Source: Thalassoglobus polymorphus
GTDB taxonomy: Bacteria; Planctomycetota; Planctomycetia; Planctomycetales; Planctomycetaceae
Length of the DNA stretch: 64,000 nt
Direction: 5' to 3'
Assembly: GCF_007744255.1 (NCBI RefSeq)
Contig: NZ_CP036267.1
Span: 4,258,001 to 4,322,000 of the forward strand
How positions within the stretch are numbered: position 1 is the stretch's first letter; each line of letters starts with the position of its first letter. The translations under genes and the position numbers were made by a program. This document shows positions 54,147 through 62,919 of this stretch, one piece after another. The notes under the pieces were generated by a model that saw nothing but the letters and a program-made list of their open reading frames with translations, searched no databases and had not been told where the DNA came from.

Positions 54147-54929
54147 ATGCGTTTTCGCAGCATTTTCCCCATGTTGATGCTCATTGTGAGTGCCGGTTGT
54201 TACTCATGTCCCAGTTACGGACCGGGTATGTCCCGAAATCCGTATGGATCGTGCATCGGAAATAGCAGCATCGCTCCCCCTGTTCCTTTGGGGGCTCAGG
54301 GAATGCGTCATCGCCCAACTCTCGCCGAGCGAAAGCAACAACGCGACATGAAGCGTTGGTATCGCGAACTGGAGGGAGGTTCTGGATCAAGGCACACAAA
54401 CTCTTGTCCACACTGTCAACGAAAAAACCGTGGCCGACATGGAGCGGGATTTGATTCCGGCTACCACGATGGATGGAGTGGTGACCAGTGGGGCTATGAT
54501 GAATGGAATGGCGGAGAAGCAGCTTATTATGACGGCATGATCATGGGTGACGGCTATTACGATGGCCAAGTCATTGACGGAGCTGTCTATGATGGAGCAC
54601 ACTCTGGTGGATACTGCCCAGACTGCCAGAACTCTCATCACAACAGCTACCCCTCTGAGAGTTATCCTACACAGAGTTACCCCTCAGAAAGTTATTCACC
54701 GACTTATGAACACCCCGCGCCATCACCTGCACCGCAGTCAGCACCTCCACTTGTTCCGCCGACTGAACCGACCCCAGCCACAGTAGCTCCTGCTCCACCG
54801 GAATCGAGTGCCTTCCGGGCTCCTGCGGACGAATACTACTCACCGAGTTCCATGCCGCAGCCTCCAACTCAACAAGTCTCAATCCCTCCGGTTGAACAAA
54901 TCCTTTACGCACCACCGATTCAAAAGTAG
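54147..54929 (+). CDS. Lipoprotein of unknown function, Gly/Tyr and Pro rich
   Basis: The 260-residue product has a lipoprotein signal with lipobox VSAGC. A basic segment and a CPHC motif follow, then a Gly/Asp/Tyr-rich stretch (about 100-165, YDGMIMGDGYYDGQVIDGAV), then a second CPDC motif, Ser/Tyr-Pro repeats (SYPSESYPTQSYPSESY) and a Pro-rich tail. It looks like an envelope structural protein. I do not recognise the family. The ATG at 54147 has AAAGG 7 nt upstream. Confidence 0.75.
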   Translation: MRFRSIFPMLMLIVSAGCYSCPSYGPGMSRNPYGSCIGNSSIAPPVPLGAQGMRHRPTLAERKQQRDMKRWYRELEGGSGSRHTNSCPHCQRKNRGRHGAGFDSGYHDGWSGDQWGYDEWNGGEAAYYDGMIMGDGYYDGQVIDGAVYDGAHSGGYCPDCQNSHHNSYPSESYPTQSYPSESYSPTYEHPAPSPAPQSAPPLVPPTEPTPATVAPAPPESSAFRAPADEYYSPSSMPQPPTQQVSIPPVEQILYAPPIQK

Positions 54930-55155
54930 TCGTTCAGCAATCCCCTTAGCGGCAGTTTGCTTTACATTGTGCCCTTGAAGATCACTTTCATGACTTCACG
55001 AGTGAAAGAAACACGAAAAGTGCTTCAGCGCGTTATGCAGACTGTGCGTCGATGATGCCCCCGCGCGTTCATAGAACAGAACCTGCATGAAACGACGGGG
55101 TTCGGTTACTTTGTTGAACTTTGGTTACCGTTTTGTGTCGTTGGGTAACTGAGGA

Positions 55156-55872
55156 TTAACCCTCTATAAATTGATCGACCTGGTACAGGAAACGGCCGCA
55201 GGAACCGCAGAAGAGAGTCCTTCCGCTGTTGAGCATAACCTTCGCCTGCGGTGTGAGAGAGACGAAGCAGTTATTGCAGACTCCGTTTGAACTCTCTGCC
55301 ATTGCATCAGGGCCGTAAGCTTCGACCAGTCGTTGAAACTGCTCGCGAACTTCCTTGGGGATGATTGACCGCGACTCTGTGATTTTCGTCTTTAACGTCG
55401 CCTCTTTCGCGCGAAGGCCTTCTGCTTTTTCCTCGAATGATTTGGTGAACAGCTCAGCGTCGTTGCTCGCATCGTCGATTCGGGATTTGCTTTCTTCGAT
55501 TTGTTTCTGAATAGCGTCGACACGGTCCAGATACTCAATCGCTTCATCTTCTAGGACTGCTTTTGCAGCCGTGTCGGCCTCAATCTGACCGGTGATGATT
55601 TGATACTCGCGATTGGAAGCGGCTCCATTGAGTTTGCGTTGCAACTCCAGAATGCTCGCCTCTTTGGACTTCAAATCCAGATTCTTTTTGTCCGCTTCGG
55701 CCCGGGTGAATTTCAGGGTCTCTTCTAGTTCATCAAGCTCGAATTGAGCGGTCTCAATTCTCTTTTTGCGGACTTGAATTTGGCGAGGTCCGCGAGCGAG
55801 TTGGTCTTGGACTTTCTTGAGTTCCTGTAGCGATTGATGCAGGCGTAAAAAATCATTGCCAGCGGGGGGCAT
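55156..55872 (-). CDS. Coiled-coil protein with C-terminal C4 zinc ribbon (CdsZ-like)
   Basis: The 238-residue product is a long coiled coil (about 8-175, for example RIETAQFELDELEETLKFTR) ending in a zinc ribbon with Cys pairs in GVCNNCFVSLTPQ and LFCGSCGRFLY. This matches the C4-type zinc-ribbon family called CdsZ, found widely in bacteria and linked to nucleic-acid or protein binding. The N-terminus MPPAGNDFLRLH has no export signal, so the protein is cytoplasmic. Confidence 0.85.
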   Translation of the reverse strand: MPPAGNDFLRLHQSLQELKKVQDQLARGPRQIQVRKKRIETAQFELDELEETLKFTRAEADKKNLDLKSKEASILELQRKLNGAASNREYQIITGQIEADTAAKAVLEDEAIEYLDRVDAIQKQIEESKSRIDDASNDAELFTKSFEEKAEGLRAKEATLKTKITESRSIIPKEVREQFQRLVEAYGPDAMAESSNGVCNNCFVSLTPQAKVMLNSGRTLFCGSCGRFLYQVDQFIEG

Positions 55873-56002
55873 GCGCGAACTCCATCAAATTCATAAAGAA
55901 AAGAGCAAATGTCGGACCTGCCGACTCCTACAGTCTCGCAAATTCGACGATCCTTGCAATATCTACAGGGGAGGAATCTCAAGAAGACTCAAATCGATGA
56001 CA

Positions 56003-56042
56003 CAAAAAACCGCTACGGTTTATCATTTGAACCGTAGCGGTT
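56003..56042 (-). terminator. Rho-independent terminator of the mosaic dehydrogenase gene
   Basis: AACCGCTACGGTT-9 nt-AACCGTAGCGGTT forms a perfect 13-bp stem; on the minus strand a T-run follows. It lies about 165 bp past the end of the large gene at 56206-59940. Confidence 0.93.
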
Positions 56043-56106
56043 GAGTTCAATCAGAGATGAAGCGAGACGCTTCATCAAAGTTTCTTGTTGAGTCTGCAAT
56101 CAGTCA

Positions 56107-56148
56107 CACGCAGTCTACTACACGCAGCCTGCCACACGCAGTCAGTCA
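56107..56148. repeat. Three short tandem repeats of 14 bp
   Basis: Three units starting CACGCAG (CACGCAGTCTACTA, CACGCAGCCTGCCA, CACGCAGTCAGTCA) lie between the large gene and its terminator. They are imperfect. Function unknown. Confidence 0.6.
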
Positions 56149-56205
56149 TCTGTAGGCTCTCATGCGTAGTAAGCCACCAGCGGAAACCTTGCAGTCTCAG
56201 TCGAT

Positions 56206-59200
56206 CTATTTGAAGTAGGGACTCTCGCGGTCTCCTCGTGAGAGGAGGAAGGCCATCAGGTCGAGGATCTCCTCTTTAGTCAGCGTGTTGATGGAACCTT
56301 TGGGCATCATCGATGTTTTTGAAGGAACCATTTCTTCGATCTGTTTTCGATCGACAATGACTAGAGCGTCTGGGGTGAGCATGTTCGTGTTAATGCGAAA
56401 GGCGTCGCCTGACAGATTCACGATTCGGCCGTGGATCACCTTTCCATCAACCGTCAGGATTTGAACAGCTGCGTATTGGTCGCTGATGACTTTGTTCGGA
56501 TCAATGATCGATTCGAGAATATACTTTCGATCAAATCGTCCAGCGAGCCCGGTCAAATCTGGACCGAGTGCTCCTCCTTCACCTGCGAATCGATGGCAGG
56601 AAAAGCAGTTCGCTGCTCCGAACATTTTACGACCATGGTCAAAGTTTCGACCAGTTAAATCGTTTTCAACAGAGGAAAGAAGATCGTCAAGCGTCCAGTC
56701 TTGTACATGCGGACGTGGAGCTGCGGTAAATGGATTGACTTGACCTTCCGGTTTCTTGTCGAGAATCGGCTTCAAGCGGGCGATCTCTTCTTCCGACAAG
56801 TGCGTGAGTGCCTCTTCTTTGATGTTGCTTACGAACAGGCCGAAGCTTGCTCCTCCTCTGTACCCAGATGCTCTCACAAACCAGTTGAAGTACGTATCAC
56901 GAAGTTCCGGAGTCCAGCCAGCCTGTAGATGGCGAAGCGACTTCGCATAATTGATTTGTTCTTCTTGAGACGGAGCATTTTCAAGTAGAGCGACCCCTTT
57001 CCTGGCGGCTGCCGGGTCTTGCAGATAGATTAAAATATCCAGCAGCAGGGAATTGAATTCTTGCCCGTCTGACGGCAAGGCTGGTGACAGTTCTTCAACA
57101 AGAGCGTCTCGCAATTCGAGCTCAGGAGGTCCAAAACGAAGTAGCAGCAGTTGGACCACTCGAAGTGCGTGAAGTTTTTGCTGAGCCGTTAAGCTATCGG
57201 CATCAATTCGTCCCAACGCTTCAAACGCCTGAATTTGAGTCGCTGAGGCTTCTTTGTCAGTGATGGGGGCTGGATCATTCCAGTTTGGTACAGGTGTATC
57301 GAAAGCTTCGACAGGATTTTTTGTGGCTCGTTCATGTGTACGGGCCAATGCGAGGAGAGCTTCAAGAAGCGCAACATTGTTGGTTTCATTGAGTGCTTTC
57401 TCTTTCCACTCGCTCACTGGACGATGTTCAATCGCGGTCCGAGCTGCGTAGCGAATCACTCGGTCCTCATGAGAGAGGTACGGCCACGCTTTTTCTACGG
57501 CATCGGGATGATCTCCGACATGCAGATCTTCCAGCTTCTTTCGAATTGCCCGCAACTCTTTGCCAGCGCTGTTTGTTGCATCGACAGGAGCTGTCGATTC
57601 TTCGCCGGTATAGGTCACCTTGTAGAGACCGGACTGCACTCGCCGTCCGCCAATCGCAAAGTACATTGCTCCATCGACAGGATTGATAACGAGGTCCGTC
57701 AGCGGAAGTGGAGTTCCGGTAATAAATTCTTCGATGCCGGCGGTGTAAGTTGAGCCATCAGGGGTGATGTGTACGGCGTACATTTTCCCGTAGCTCCAGT
57801 CACAGATGAACAACGCCTTCTGATACTTCGCAGGAAATTTTGCTCCGTAACCGAACGTCACTCCGGTGGGCGAACCCGGTCCGATGTTCACAACTGGTGG
57901 AAGCGTATCCGCGAAGTGTTCTGGAAACTTTCCGCCACCGTTTCGCCAGCCGTAATCAACACCGCTGAGCACATGACAAATACGAGTGGGACGATACCAG
58001 GGGGTGTTCAAGTCCCATTCCATGTCAGCATCGTACGTGAAGAGTTCGCCATCGGCATTCAATGCGGCATCGTATTCATTTCGGAAGCCTGCGGTCACAA
58101 GCTCCCACTCTTTCCCTTCAGGGTCAATCCGACTGATGTAACCACCCGGGGCAGGGGTCCCTTTCATGAACCCTTTGCCATATGCACGAGGGAGCATATT
58201 GTCTTCATCCCAGATCTCAGGAACGCGTGAGGAAGCAAATTCGGTCAAAGCTGTCTTATTTCCGACAACAATATACAGCCCCTTCTTATCGGGAGTCAGC
58301 AGGACTGCGTGAGGACCATGTTCACCGCTGCCCCCTTCCCATTGGCGAAGTGTTTCCAGCGAGTCGAGTTGATCGTCGTTGTTTGTGTCTTTCACACGGT
58401 AAACGCCACTCTCATATTTTTTCCCTTTGTTGACCACGACATAAAGACTGTCGAATGCCCACAACAAGCCTTGAGCCTCTCCAATGTCGACGTTGATCGG
58501 CTCGATCACCAACTCGGTGGCCTTATTGATTCCAGGCGGTGTCACACGAAACAGTCCGCCGTACTGATCACAAACAATCAAGCGACCTTTAGGATCAGTA
58601 CACATACTGACCCACGAGCCTTCCTCATCTTTCGGGACAGAATACAAGAGCTCGGTTTTGAAACCTTTGGCCACAATCAGCTGGTCCTCGGGAGTCGCTT
58701 CCGGCTCTCTCAATGGCGCGGCTGCGAGCAGGGTTTCAAGTGTGATATTCCATGGTGCTCCTCCGATCTGGCCAACCACATCGGCGTTCTTCCAGTGCTT
58801 TGGAGTTTTGAAACCTAAATTTCGCCAACCTTTCGCGGGTTTTGTCGCCGTCTGCCAGGATTCGTCAGTGACAATCGACCAGGCATCCCGCTTCTTCGAT
58901 TCAAAATTGAGAGACGCAACAAGTCCAGCGGAGGAGGCTCCATTCTTTCCTTCGACAGTCAGAACGTGCTTTCCACCCGGAGTTTTCTTTTCAATCAGCT
59001 TGGTGACATCAGCAAAAACCGGCCTGTTCCAGGCTCCCCCTTCGGCAACTTTGGTCCCGTCCAGAAAAATCGTCATCTGGTCATCGCAGGTCGCATAGAG
59101 ACGAGCGGCAGCCACAGATCCTTTTACTTCGAACTCTTTGCGGAAGAAAACCTGCTTGGCCGGTTGCTCTCCTTTGTTTTGCCAGATCCATTTCGGCTTG

Positions 59201-59940
59201 GCATTCTCACTTCCTGTTTTCGACTCCTTCGGAGTCGGTTTTGCACTCACTTTTGTTGCGTTTTTCCCCAACTTTTTCAGGCGAATGTTGCGGAACTGAG
59301 CTTTCATCTTGGGGCCACGGTGGACCTGAAAGGCGATGATTCCTTCCATTTCCCGCTCTGCTTCGTGATCGTCAATGATTTCAACGGTTGTCACCCCATC
59401 GATTTTGTGGATGAGGCGATTTCCTTCACAACGAATTGTCAATTCATGCCATTTGGTAATGTCGATGGGGGTGACAGGAACATCGAGCTTCGTCGCGTTT
59501 TTCTTGCCGTTGTTATCGACGACGACTTTCTGCCCACGCTGAGCAACGATGCCCCGGCCTTGTTCGTCGTACAGCATTCCTGTGTACTCTGGCTTGCCAT
59601 GAATGTCTGCCTGGTATCCGCCCACTGACCATTTGCCGACATTTGGCAGTTCCTTCGATCGATATTGGACGCCAGAGTTGTTGTTTCCTTCAACACGAAA
59701 GTCGAGTTTCAGCTCGAAGTCGCCTACTTTCCCACCTTTCCAGATCAAAAACTGATTGTACTTGAGGTGATCCGGACCATTGGTTTTTCCGGTAATGAGA
59801 CCATCTTCGACCGACCACAATTCGGGGTTCCCGTCCCAACCGGACAGGTCTTTCCCGTTGAAAAGTGACTCGTATCCATCCTCTGCAAAGGAGGGAATTG
59901 CCAGCCCCAACACCAAAAATAAAGACACAAACAGTTTCAT
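56206..59940 (-). CDS. Large mosaic protein: DUF1080, beta-propeller dehydrogenase, HEAT-like region, cytochrome c
   Basis: The product has 1244 residues. A signal peptide precedes a DUF1080 domain (about 20-230, [17 protein letters not shown]). A carbohydrate-binding-like segment follows (about 250-390, [20 protein letters not shown]). Next comes a six-bladed propeller of the membrane-bound dehydrogenase type (about 420-800), with [21 protein letters not shown] helical HEAT-like region comes after (about 810-1090). A C-terminal cytochrome c domain has the heme motif CFSCH in [20 protein letters not shown]. Such mosaics oxidise sugars or related compounds at the cell envelope in Planctomycetes. 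The ATG at 59940 has GGAG 10 nt upstream. Confidence 0.9.
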   Translation of the reverse strand: MKLFVSLFLVLGLAIPSFAEDGYESLFNGKDLSGWDGNPELWSVEDGLITGKTNGPDHLKYNQFLIWKGGKVGDFELKLDFRVEGNNNSGVQYRSKELPNVGKWSVGGYQADIHGKPEYTGMLYDEQGRGIVAQRGQKVVVDNNGKKNATKLDVPVTPIDITKWHELTIRCEGNRLIHKIDGVTTVEIIDDHEAEREMEGIIAFQVHRGPKMKAQFRNIRLKKLGKNATKVSAKPTPKESKTGSENAKPKWIWQNKGEQPAKQVFFRKEFEVKGSVAAARLYATCDDQMTIFLDGTKVAEGGAWNRPVFADVTKLIEKKTPGGKHVLTVEGKNGASSAGLVASLNFESKKRDAWSIVTDESWQTATKPAKGWRNLGFKTPKHWKNADVVGQIGGAPWNITLETLLAAAPLREPEATPEDQLIVAKGFKTELLYSVPKDEEGSWVSMCTDPKGRLIVCDQYGGLFRVTPPGINKATELVIEPINVDIGEAQGLLWAFDSLYVVVNKGKKYESGVYRVKDTNNDDQLDSLETLRQWEGGSGEHGPHAVLLTPDKKGLYIVVGNKTALTEFASSRVPEIWDEDNMLPRAYGKGFMKGTPAPGGYISRIDPEGKEWELVTAGFRNEYDAALNADGELFTYDADMEWDLNTPWYRPTRICHVLSGVDYGWRNGGGKFPEHFADTLPPVVNIGPGSPTGVTFGYGAKFPAKYQKALFICDWSYGKMYAVHITPDGSTYTAGIEEFITGTPLPLTDLVINPVDGAMYFAIGGRRVQSGLYKVTYTGEESTAPVDATNSAGKELRAIRKKLEDLHVGDHPDAVEKAWPYLSHEDRVIRYAARTAIEHRPVSEWKEKALNETNNVALLEALLALARTHERATKNPVEAFDTPVPNWNDPAPITDKEASATQIQAFEALGRIDADSLTAQQKLHALRVVQLLLLRFGPPELELRDALVEELSPALPSDGQEFNSLLLDILIYLQDPAAARKGVALLENAPSQEEQINYAKSLRHLQAGWTPELRDTYFNWFVRASGYRGGASFGLFVSNIKEEALTHLSEEEIARLKPILDKKPEGQVNPFTAAPRPHVQDWTLDDLLSSVENDLTGRNFDHGRKMFGAANCFSCHRFAGEGGALGPDLTGLAGRFDRKYILESIIDPNKVISDQYAAVQILTVDGKVIHGRIVNLSGDAFRINTNMLTPDALVIVDRKQIEEMVPSKTSMMPKGSINTLTKEEILDLMAFLLSRGDRESPYFK

Positions 59941-60297
59941 TATCAACAGCTCCGAGAAATATGATGTTTCGACTGACTCCGCAAACTCGCTGAGAGAGAC
60001 TCACTCAACGCTTAAACGTGCATTGATCCTAGCAAATCCAGATTTCAACACCAGCAACGCGCCCACGATCGAGCATCTTTCGAACCGGTGTACGCGTTCT
60101 TCCACGTGGCGAATAGCAATTCGAGAAATTCTCAAGCCCTTTGCATCGCATCAAACTCTGGCGATTTGACTACAATTTCGAAAAGGACAATTTTTTCGCG
60201 AACATTGGGCTGCTGAGCAGTCTCTTGAAAAAGTAGCCCAGGAATCCGAAAACCCGTCTTGCAAAATTCTCTCAACCAACTATCTTTCGTCCAAGCT
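59941..60297. other. Intergenic region before tRNA-Gln
   Basis: No gene is supported. A partial family A copy (60069-60130) lies here, between the large dehydrogenase gene and the tRNA. Confidence 0.5.
60069..60130 (-). repeat. Family A fragment, copy A9
   Basis: TCGAGCATCTTTCGAACCGG and GTGGCGAATAGCAATTCGAG match the left half of the minus-oriented family A. The right half is missing. Confidence 0.6.
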
Positions 60298-60368
60298 TAC
60301 CCGGTAGTGTAACGGTAGCACCACAGTTTTTGGTACTGTTAGTCCAAGTTCAAATCTTGGCCGGGTAA
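60298..60368 (+). tRNA. tRNA-Gln (UUG anticodon)
   Basis: A complete cloverleaf can be drawn. The acceptor stem is TACCCGG/CCGGGTA (7 bp), the D-arm GTG...CAC, the anticodon stem ACAGT/ACTGT with loop TTTTGGT (anticodon TTG), and the T-arm CCAAG/CTTGG with loop TTCAAAT. No CCA is encoded. The anticodon UUG decodes CAA/CAG, so this is tRNA-Gln. A tyrosine recombinase follows 124 bp downstream, which marks the 3' end as a likely integration site. Confidence 0.93.
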
Positions 60369-60492
60369 CTTTTCATAAACCGTTATTGAGACGAAACTTA
60401 CGTCTACCGCTTTTTTCGGCGTGCAATAACTCTTGCGACTTTTGACCCTTTTGTGAGGGGTCAAGTCACCTCTCTGCAAGGGAATTGATGCC

Positions 60493-61557
60493 ATGAGACA
60501 GCCAAAAAAGTGTCACCACAAAGCATCTGACCGGGCTTACGTGAAGATAAATGGTCAAAGAATCTACCTCGGCAAGTGGAATTCTCAGGAAGCTGACGAC
60601 GCTTACGACCGCCAAATCTTGAAGTGGCGAAAAGCCAAAGACTCATCGCAAGAGCTCACGACCACCGTAGGTGAACTCTGTCTGGCGTTCATGGAACATG
60701 CTGAAGAGTTCTATCGTGACGATGCCGGAAATCAGACTGGAGAAGCGAATAACTACCGCTACGCTCTTCGACCACTGATCAAGTTGTTCAGAAACGTGAA
60801 GTGTTACCAGTTTGGGCCATCGAAACTCATTGAAGTTCGCGATGAGTTGGCAGCTGTCCATGTCCGTCAGCAGGTCAACAACAATCTGGCTCGCATTAAA
60901 AGGGTGTTCAAATGGGGAGTCAGTCAAGAATTGATTCCTGTTTCAGTGTTTGCTGCACTTCAGACGGTTGAAGGCCTGAAACGGTCACGGTCCAAGGCGA
61001 AAGAATCTCAACCTGTCTTGCCGGTCCCGATTGACGATTTCAATAAAACACTTCCATACCTGACAGAACCATTGTCACGGATGGTTCAATTCCAGATTCT
61101 CACAGGCGCCAGACCATCAGAAGCCAGACTCTTGAAAGTTGGCGACATCAACACTGAGGGTGAAGTCTGGCTCTACAAGCCGAACTCGCACAAAAATAAA
61201 TGGCGAGGAAAGGCACGCATTATTTGCATTGGTCCAAAAGCTCAGGCGGTCATCATGCCATTCGTGGAAGACGCTGTCAGCGGGGCTCAATATGTCTTCA
61301 CGCCGAGTGATAGCTCGAATCAGCCGTATTCTCTTCATGGAATGATCAGCAGCATCAGCAAGGCATGCAGGAAAGCCAAGGTTGAATCATGGTCTCCAGG
61401 ACGATTGCGACACAACGCAGCGACTTCAATTAATCAGGCCTTTGGGGATCTGGACGCCAGCCGGGTTGTCCTTGGTCATGCAGAGAAGACGACGACGGAA
61501 ATCTATGCAGAGCGAGATATTCAGAAGGCAATCGAAATTGCCAAACAAATAGGATAG
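60493..61557 (+). CDS. Tyrosine-type site-specific recombinase (integrase)
   Basis: The 354-residue product has an Arm/core-binding N-terminal half (about 60-180) and a catalytic domain (about 195-350). The catalytic Arg is in ILTGARPSEARLL, the H-x-x-R-like box in GRLRHNAATSINQ, the conserved GH in VLGHAEKTTTEIYAER, and the nucleophile Tyr is in that last segment (IYAER). It reads away from the tRNA, as is common for elements integrated at tRNA genes. The short basic start (MRQPKKCHHKASDRAYVKIN) resembles the AP2-like DNA-binding entry of phage integrases. Confidence 0.92.
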   Translation: MRQPKKCHHKASDRAYVKINGQRIYLGKWNSQEADDAYDRQILKWRKAKDSSQELTTTVGELCLAFMEHAEEFYRDDAGNQTGEANNYRYALRPLIKLFRNVKCYQFGPSKLIEVRDELAAVHVRQQVNNNLARIKRVFKWGVSQELIPVSVFAALQTVEGLKRSRSKAKESQPVLPVPIDDFNKTLPYLTEPLSRMVQFQILTGARPSEARLLKVGDINTEGEVWLYKPNSHKNKWRGKARIICIGPKAQAVIMPFVEDAVSGAQYVFTPSDSSNQPYSLHGMISSISKACRKAKVESWSPGRLRHNAATSINQAFGDLDASRVVLGHAEKTTTEIYAERDIQKAIEIAKQIG

Positions 61558-61565
61558 GCTGAACT

Positions 61566-61649
61566 GACACCGGGGCCGGTTTGGGATTGATCCCCCAGAT
61601 CGACTCAGCATCTTTAACCCTTGCGGCTGAGCTGCCCCGGTGTCTTTTT
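61566..61649 (+). ncRNA. Three-stem structured element between integrase and next gene
   Basis: A long stem (GACACCGGGGC at 61566-61576 with GCCCCGGTGTC at 61634-61644, 11 bp perfect) encloses two smaller hairpins. These are GGGA-ttga-TCCC (61583-61594) and CTCAGC-16 nt-GCTGAG (61604-61631). Five T follow the closing stem. It could be a terminator with an unusually elaborate loop, a three-way-junction RNA, or a recombination or replication site. The pairing is seen; the function is inferred. Confidence 0.6.
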
Positions 61650-61674
61650 ACTTGCAAGGGAAGCGAGGGGTACG

Positions 61675-62454
61675 ATGTCTCACGAATATGAGTCAACAGA
61701 TAATTATTCAGTTCGCGAACAAATTGGATATCGACTACTAGGAATTGCTCACCAACTTAACGAACCGGAAGTTTTCTATAACGCTTACGAGATGTTTCCA
61801 GGCATGGAACCATTCGACACATTCGGCATGACGCCGAATGAGGTTTTCTATTGGGCGCTCAATGACTTCAATGAAACTTTAGATAGCATATCAAGAGACT
61901 GTCTGTCATTGGAGAGCGAACCTACTATCCGAAGCGTGCATTCATTAATTGAAATTGCCCGCTTCCAACTTGATGAACCTTTTGTTCTGTACACCGGGAC
62001 AGCCGACAATCACTACTGCGAAGCATATTTGAAAGTGCTGTTTCAACTGAAAGATGATTTGCGTGCAGATCTCCAAAAGATTGGTGGGAAATTAATTGCC
62101 GATGAAAAACTTCGTCGTCACAATTCGCAGCGATTCACCAAGCAAAATGATTCTGACTGCAACAACTACCTTGGCTTAAAACTCGACGAAGCTGATCGTT
62201 CGGTTGTGCGAAATGGAAAGCGGTTACGATTTAAGACCGATGGTCAATGGGACATCTTCCGGATCGCATTCAAAGCTGGCGAGAGAGGAACTACAAGAGA
62301 GGCGTGGCTTGAGCAATACTCAGGCGAAAAAGGAATGGGAAGTCGAGCACCTGATGCCGCAAAGAATCGACTGAAGGATAAATTGAAAAATATCGGAATC
62401 ACACTCGATAATGGTTCTACACTCAAGCTCATTGAATGGGATGGGATATCTTGA
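61675..62454 (+). CDS. Protein of unknown function with winged-helix-like C-terminus
   Basis: I do not recognise this 259-residue protein. The first 160 residues are acidic and helical (EQIGYRLLGIAHQLNEPEVF, LESEPTIRSVHSLIEIARFQ). The last 75 residues (GKRLRFKTDGQWDIFRIAFK, then RLKDKLKNIGITLDNGSTLK) have the pattern of a winged-helix DNA-binding domain. A role in regulating the element is a guess. The ATG at 61675 has GAGGGG 4 nt upstream; a TTG at 61621 would run into the structured element. Confidence 0.7.
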   Translation: MSHEYESTDNYSVREQIGYRLLGIAHQLNEPEVFYNAYEMFPGMEPFDTFGMTPNEVFYWALNDFNETLDSISRDCLSLESEPTIRSVHSLIEIARFQLDEPFVLYTGTADNHYCEAYLKVLFQLKDDLRADLQKIGGKLIADEKLRRHNSQRFTKQNDSDCNNYLGLKLDEADRSVVRNGKRLRFKTDGQWDIFRIAFKAGERGTTREAWLEQYSGEKGMGSRAPDAAKNRLKDKLKNIGITLDNGSTLKLIEWDGIS

Positions 62455-62466
62455 AAGCTAATATTT

Positions 62467-62494
62467 GTTACAGAATGTAACGCTGTAACGTTAC
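62467..62494. promoter_or_regulatory. GTTAC/GTAAC operator-like inverted repeats
   Basis: The stretch TGTTAC-agaa-TGTAAC is followed at once by GTAACGTTAC, a perfect 10-bp palindrome. Two adjacent palindromes of the same half-site suggest binding of a dimeric repressor, possibly controlling the downstream small gene. Seen in sequence; function inferred. Confidence 0.5.
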
Positions 62495-62505
62495 CACTCT
62501 CTGCG

Positions 62506-62559
62506 AAACTCCAATCATGACAACGGCGAACACGCCTTTTCAACGATTGGAGTTTTTTT
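62506..62559 (+). promoter_or_regulatory. Terminator-like hairpin that sequesters a Shine-Dalgarno
   Basis: AACTCCAATC (62507-62516) pairs with GATTGGAGTT (62545-62554), with an inner GGCG-aaca-CGCC hairpin. Seven T follow (62553-62559) and the ATG of the next gene begins at 62560. GGAG (62549-62552), the only ribosome-binding site for that gene, lies in the stem, 7 nt from the ATG. The element could act as a transcription terminator, a translation switch or both. Confidence 0.65.
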
Positions 62560-62844
62560 ATGTCTACTGCCGAAAATCTACTTGATGGTCAGCTCGCACA
62601 CGTTGCAACAGTCGCGTTGAACCGGACGGGCAAGAAGCCATCTCCAGCAACGGTATGGCGCTGGTGCAAGAGGGGCTTGCGAGGCGGCACGATTAAGCTG
62701 CAAGCGATCTATCACAGCGGGTACTGGCAGACGACGCCGGAAGCGTTTAATGCATTCCTGAAAGCACAAACCGAAGCGGCAAAAGCTGGCAATTCTGGAG
62801 ATGCGACAGACGAGTCGCTCAAGGCAGCCGGACTTCTTCAATAA
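62560..62844 (+). CDS. DUF1580-like small protein
   Basis: This 94-residue protein resembles the planctomycete-expanded DUF1580 family: PSPATVWRWCKRGLRGGTIK followed by an aromatic segment (IYHSGYWQTTPEAFNAFLKA). The first part reads as a helix-turn-helix with WRW contact residues, as in excisionase-type proteins, so it may be the element's recombination directionality factor. Its start lies directly after the T-run of a hairpin that hides its ribosome-binding site. A terminator follows. Confidence 0.75.
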   Translation: MSTAENLLDGQLAHVATVALNRTGKKPSPATVWRWCKRGLRGGTIKLQAIYHSGYWQTTPEAFNAFLKAQTEAAKAGNSGDATDESLKAAGLLQ

Positions 62845-62886
62845 AAAAAGCCGCCAAGTGATGCGTAATTCACTGACGGCTTTTTC
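62845..62886 (+). terminator. Rho-independent terminator after DUF1580-like gene
   Basis: AGCCGcCAAGTGA-tgcgtaa-TTCACTgaCGGCT forms a stem with one mismatch and T5 follows. It begins next to the TAA stop. Confidence 0.85.
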
Positions 62887-62919
62887 AGAATGGGCGACTC
62901 GCAATCACCAGAGAGTATC

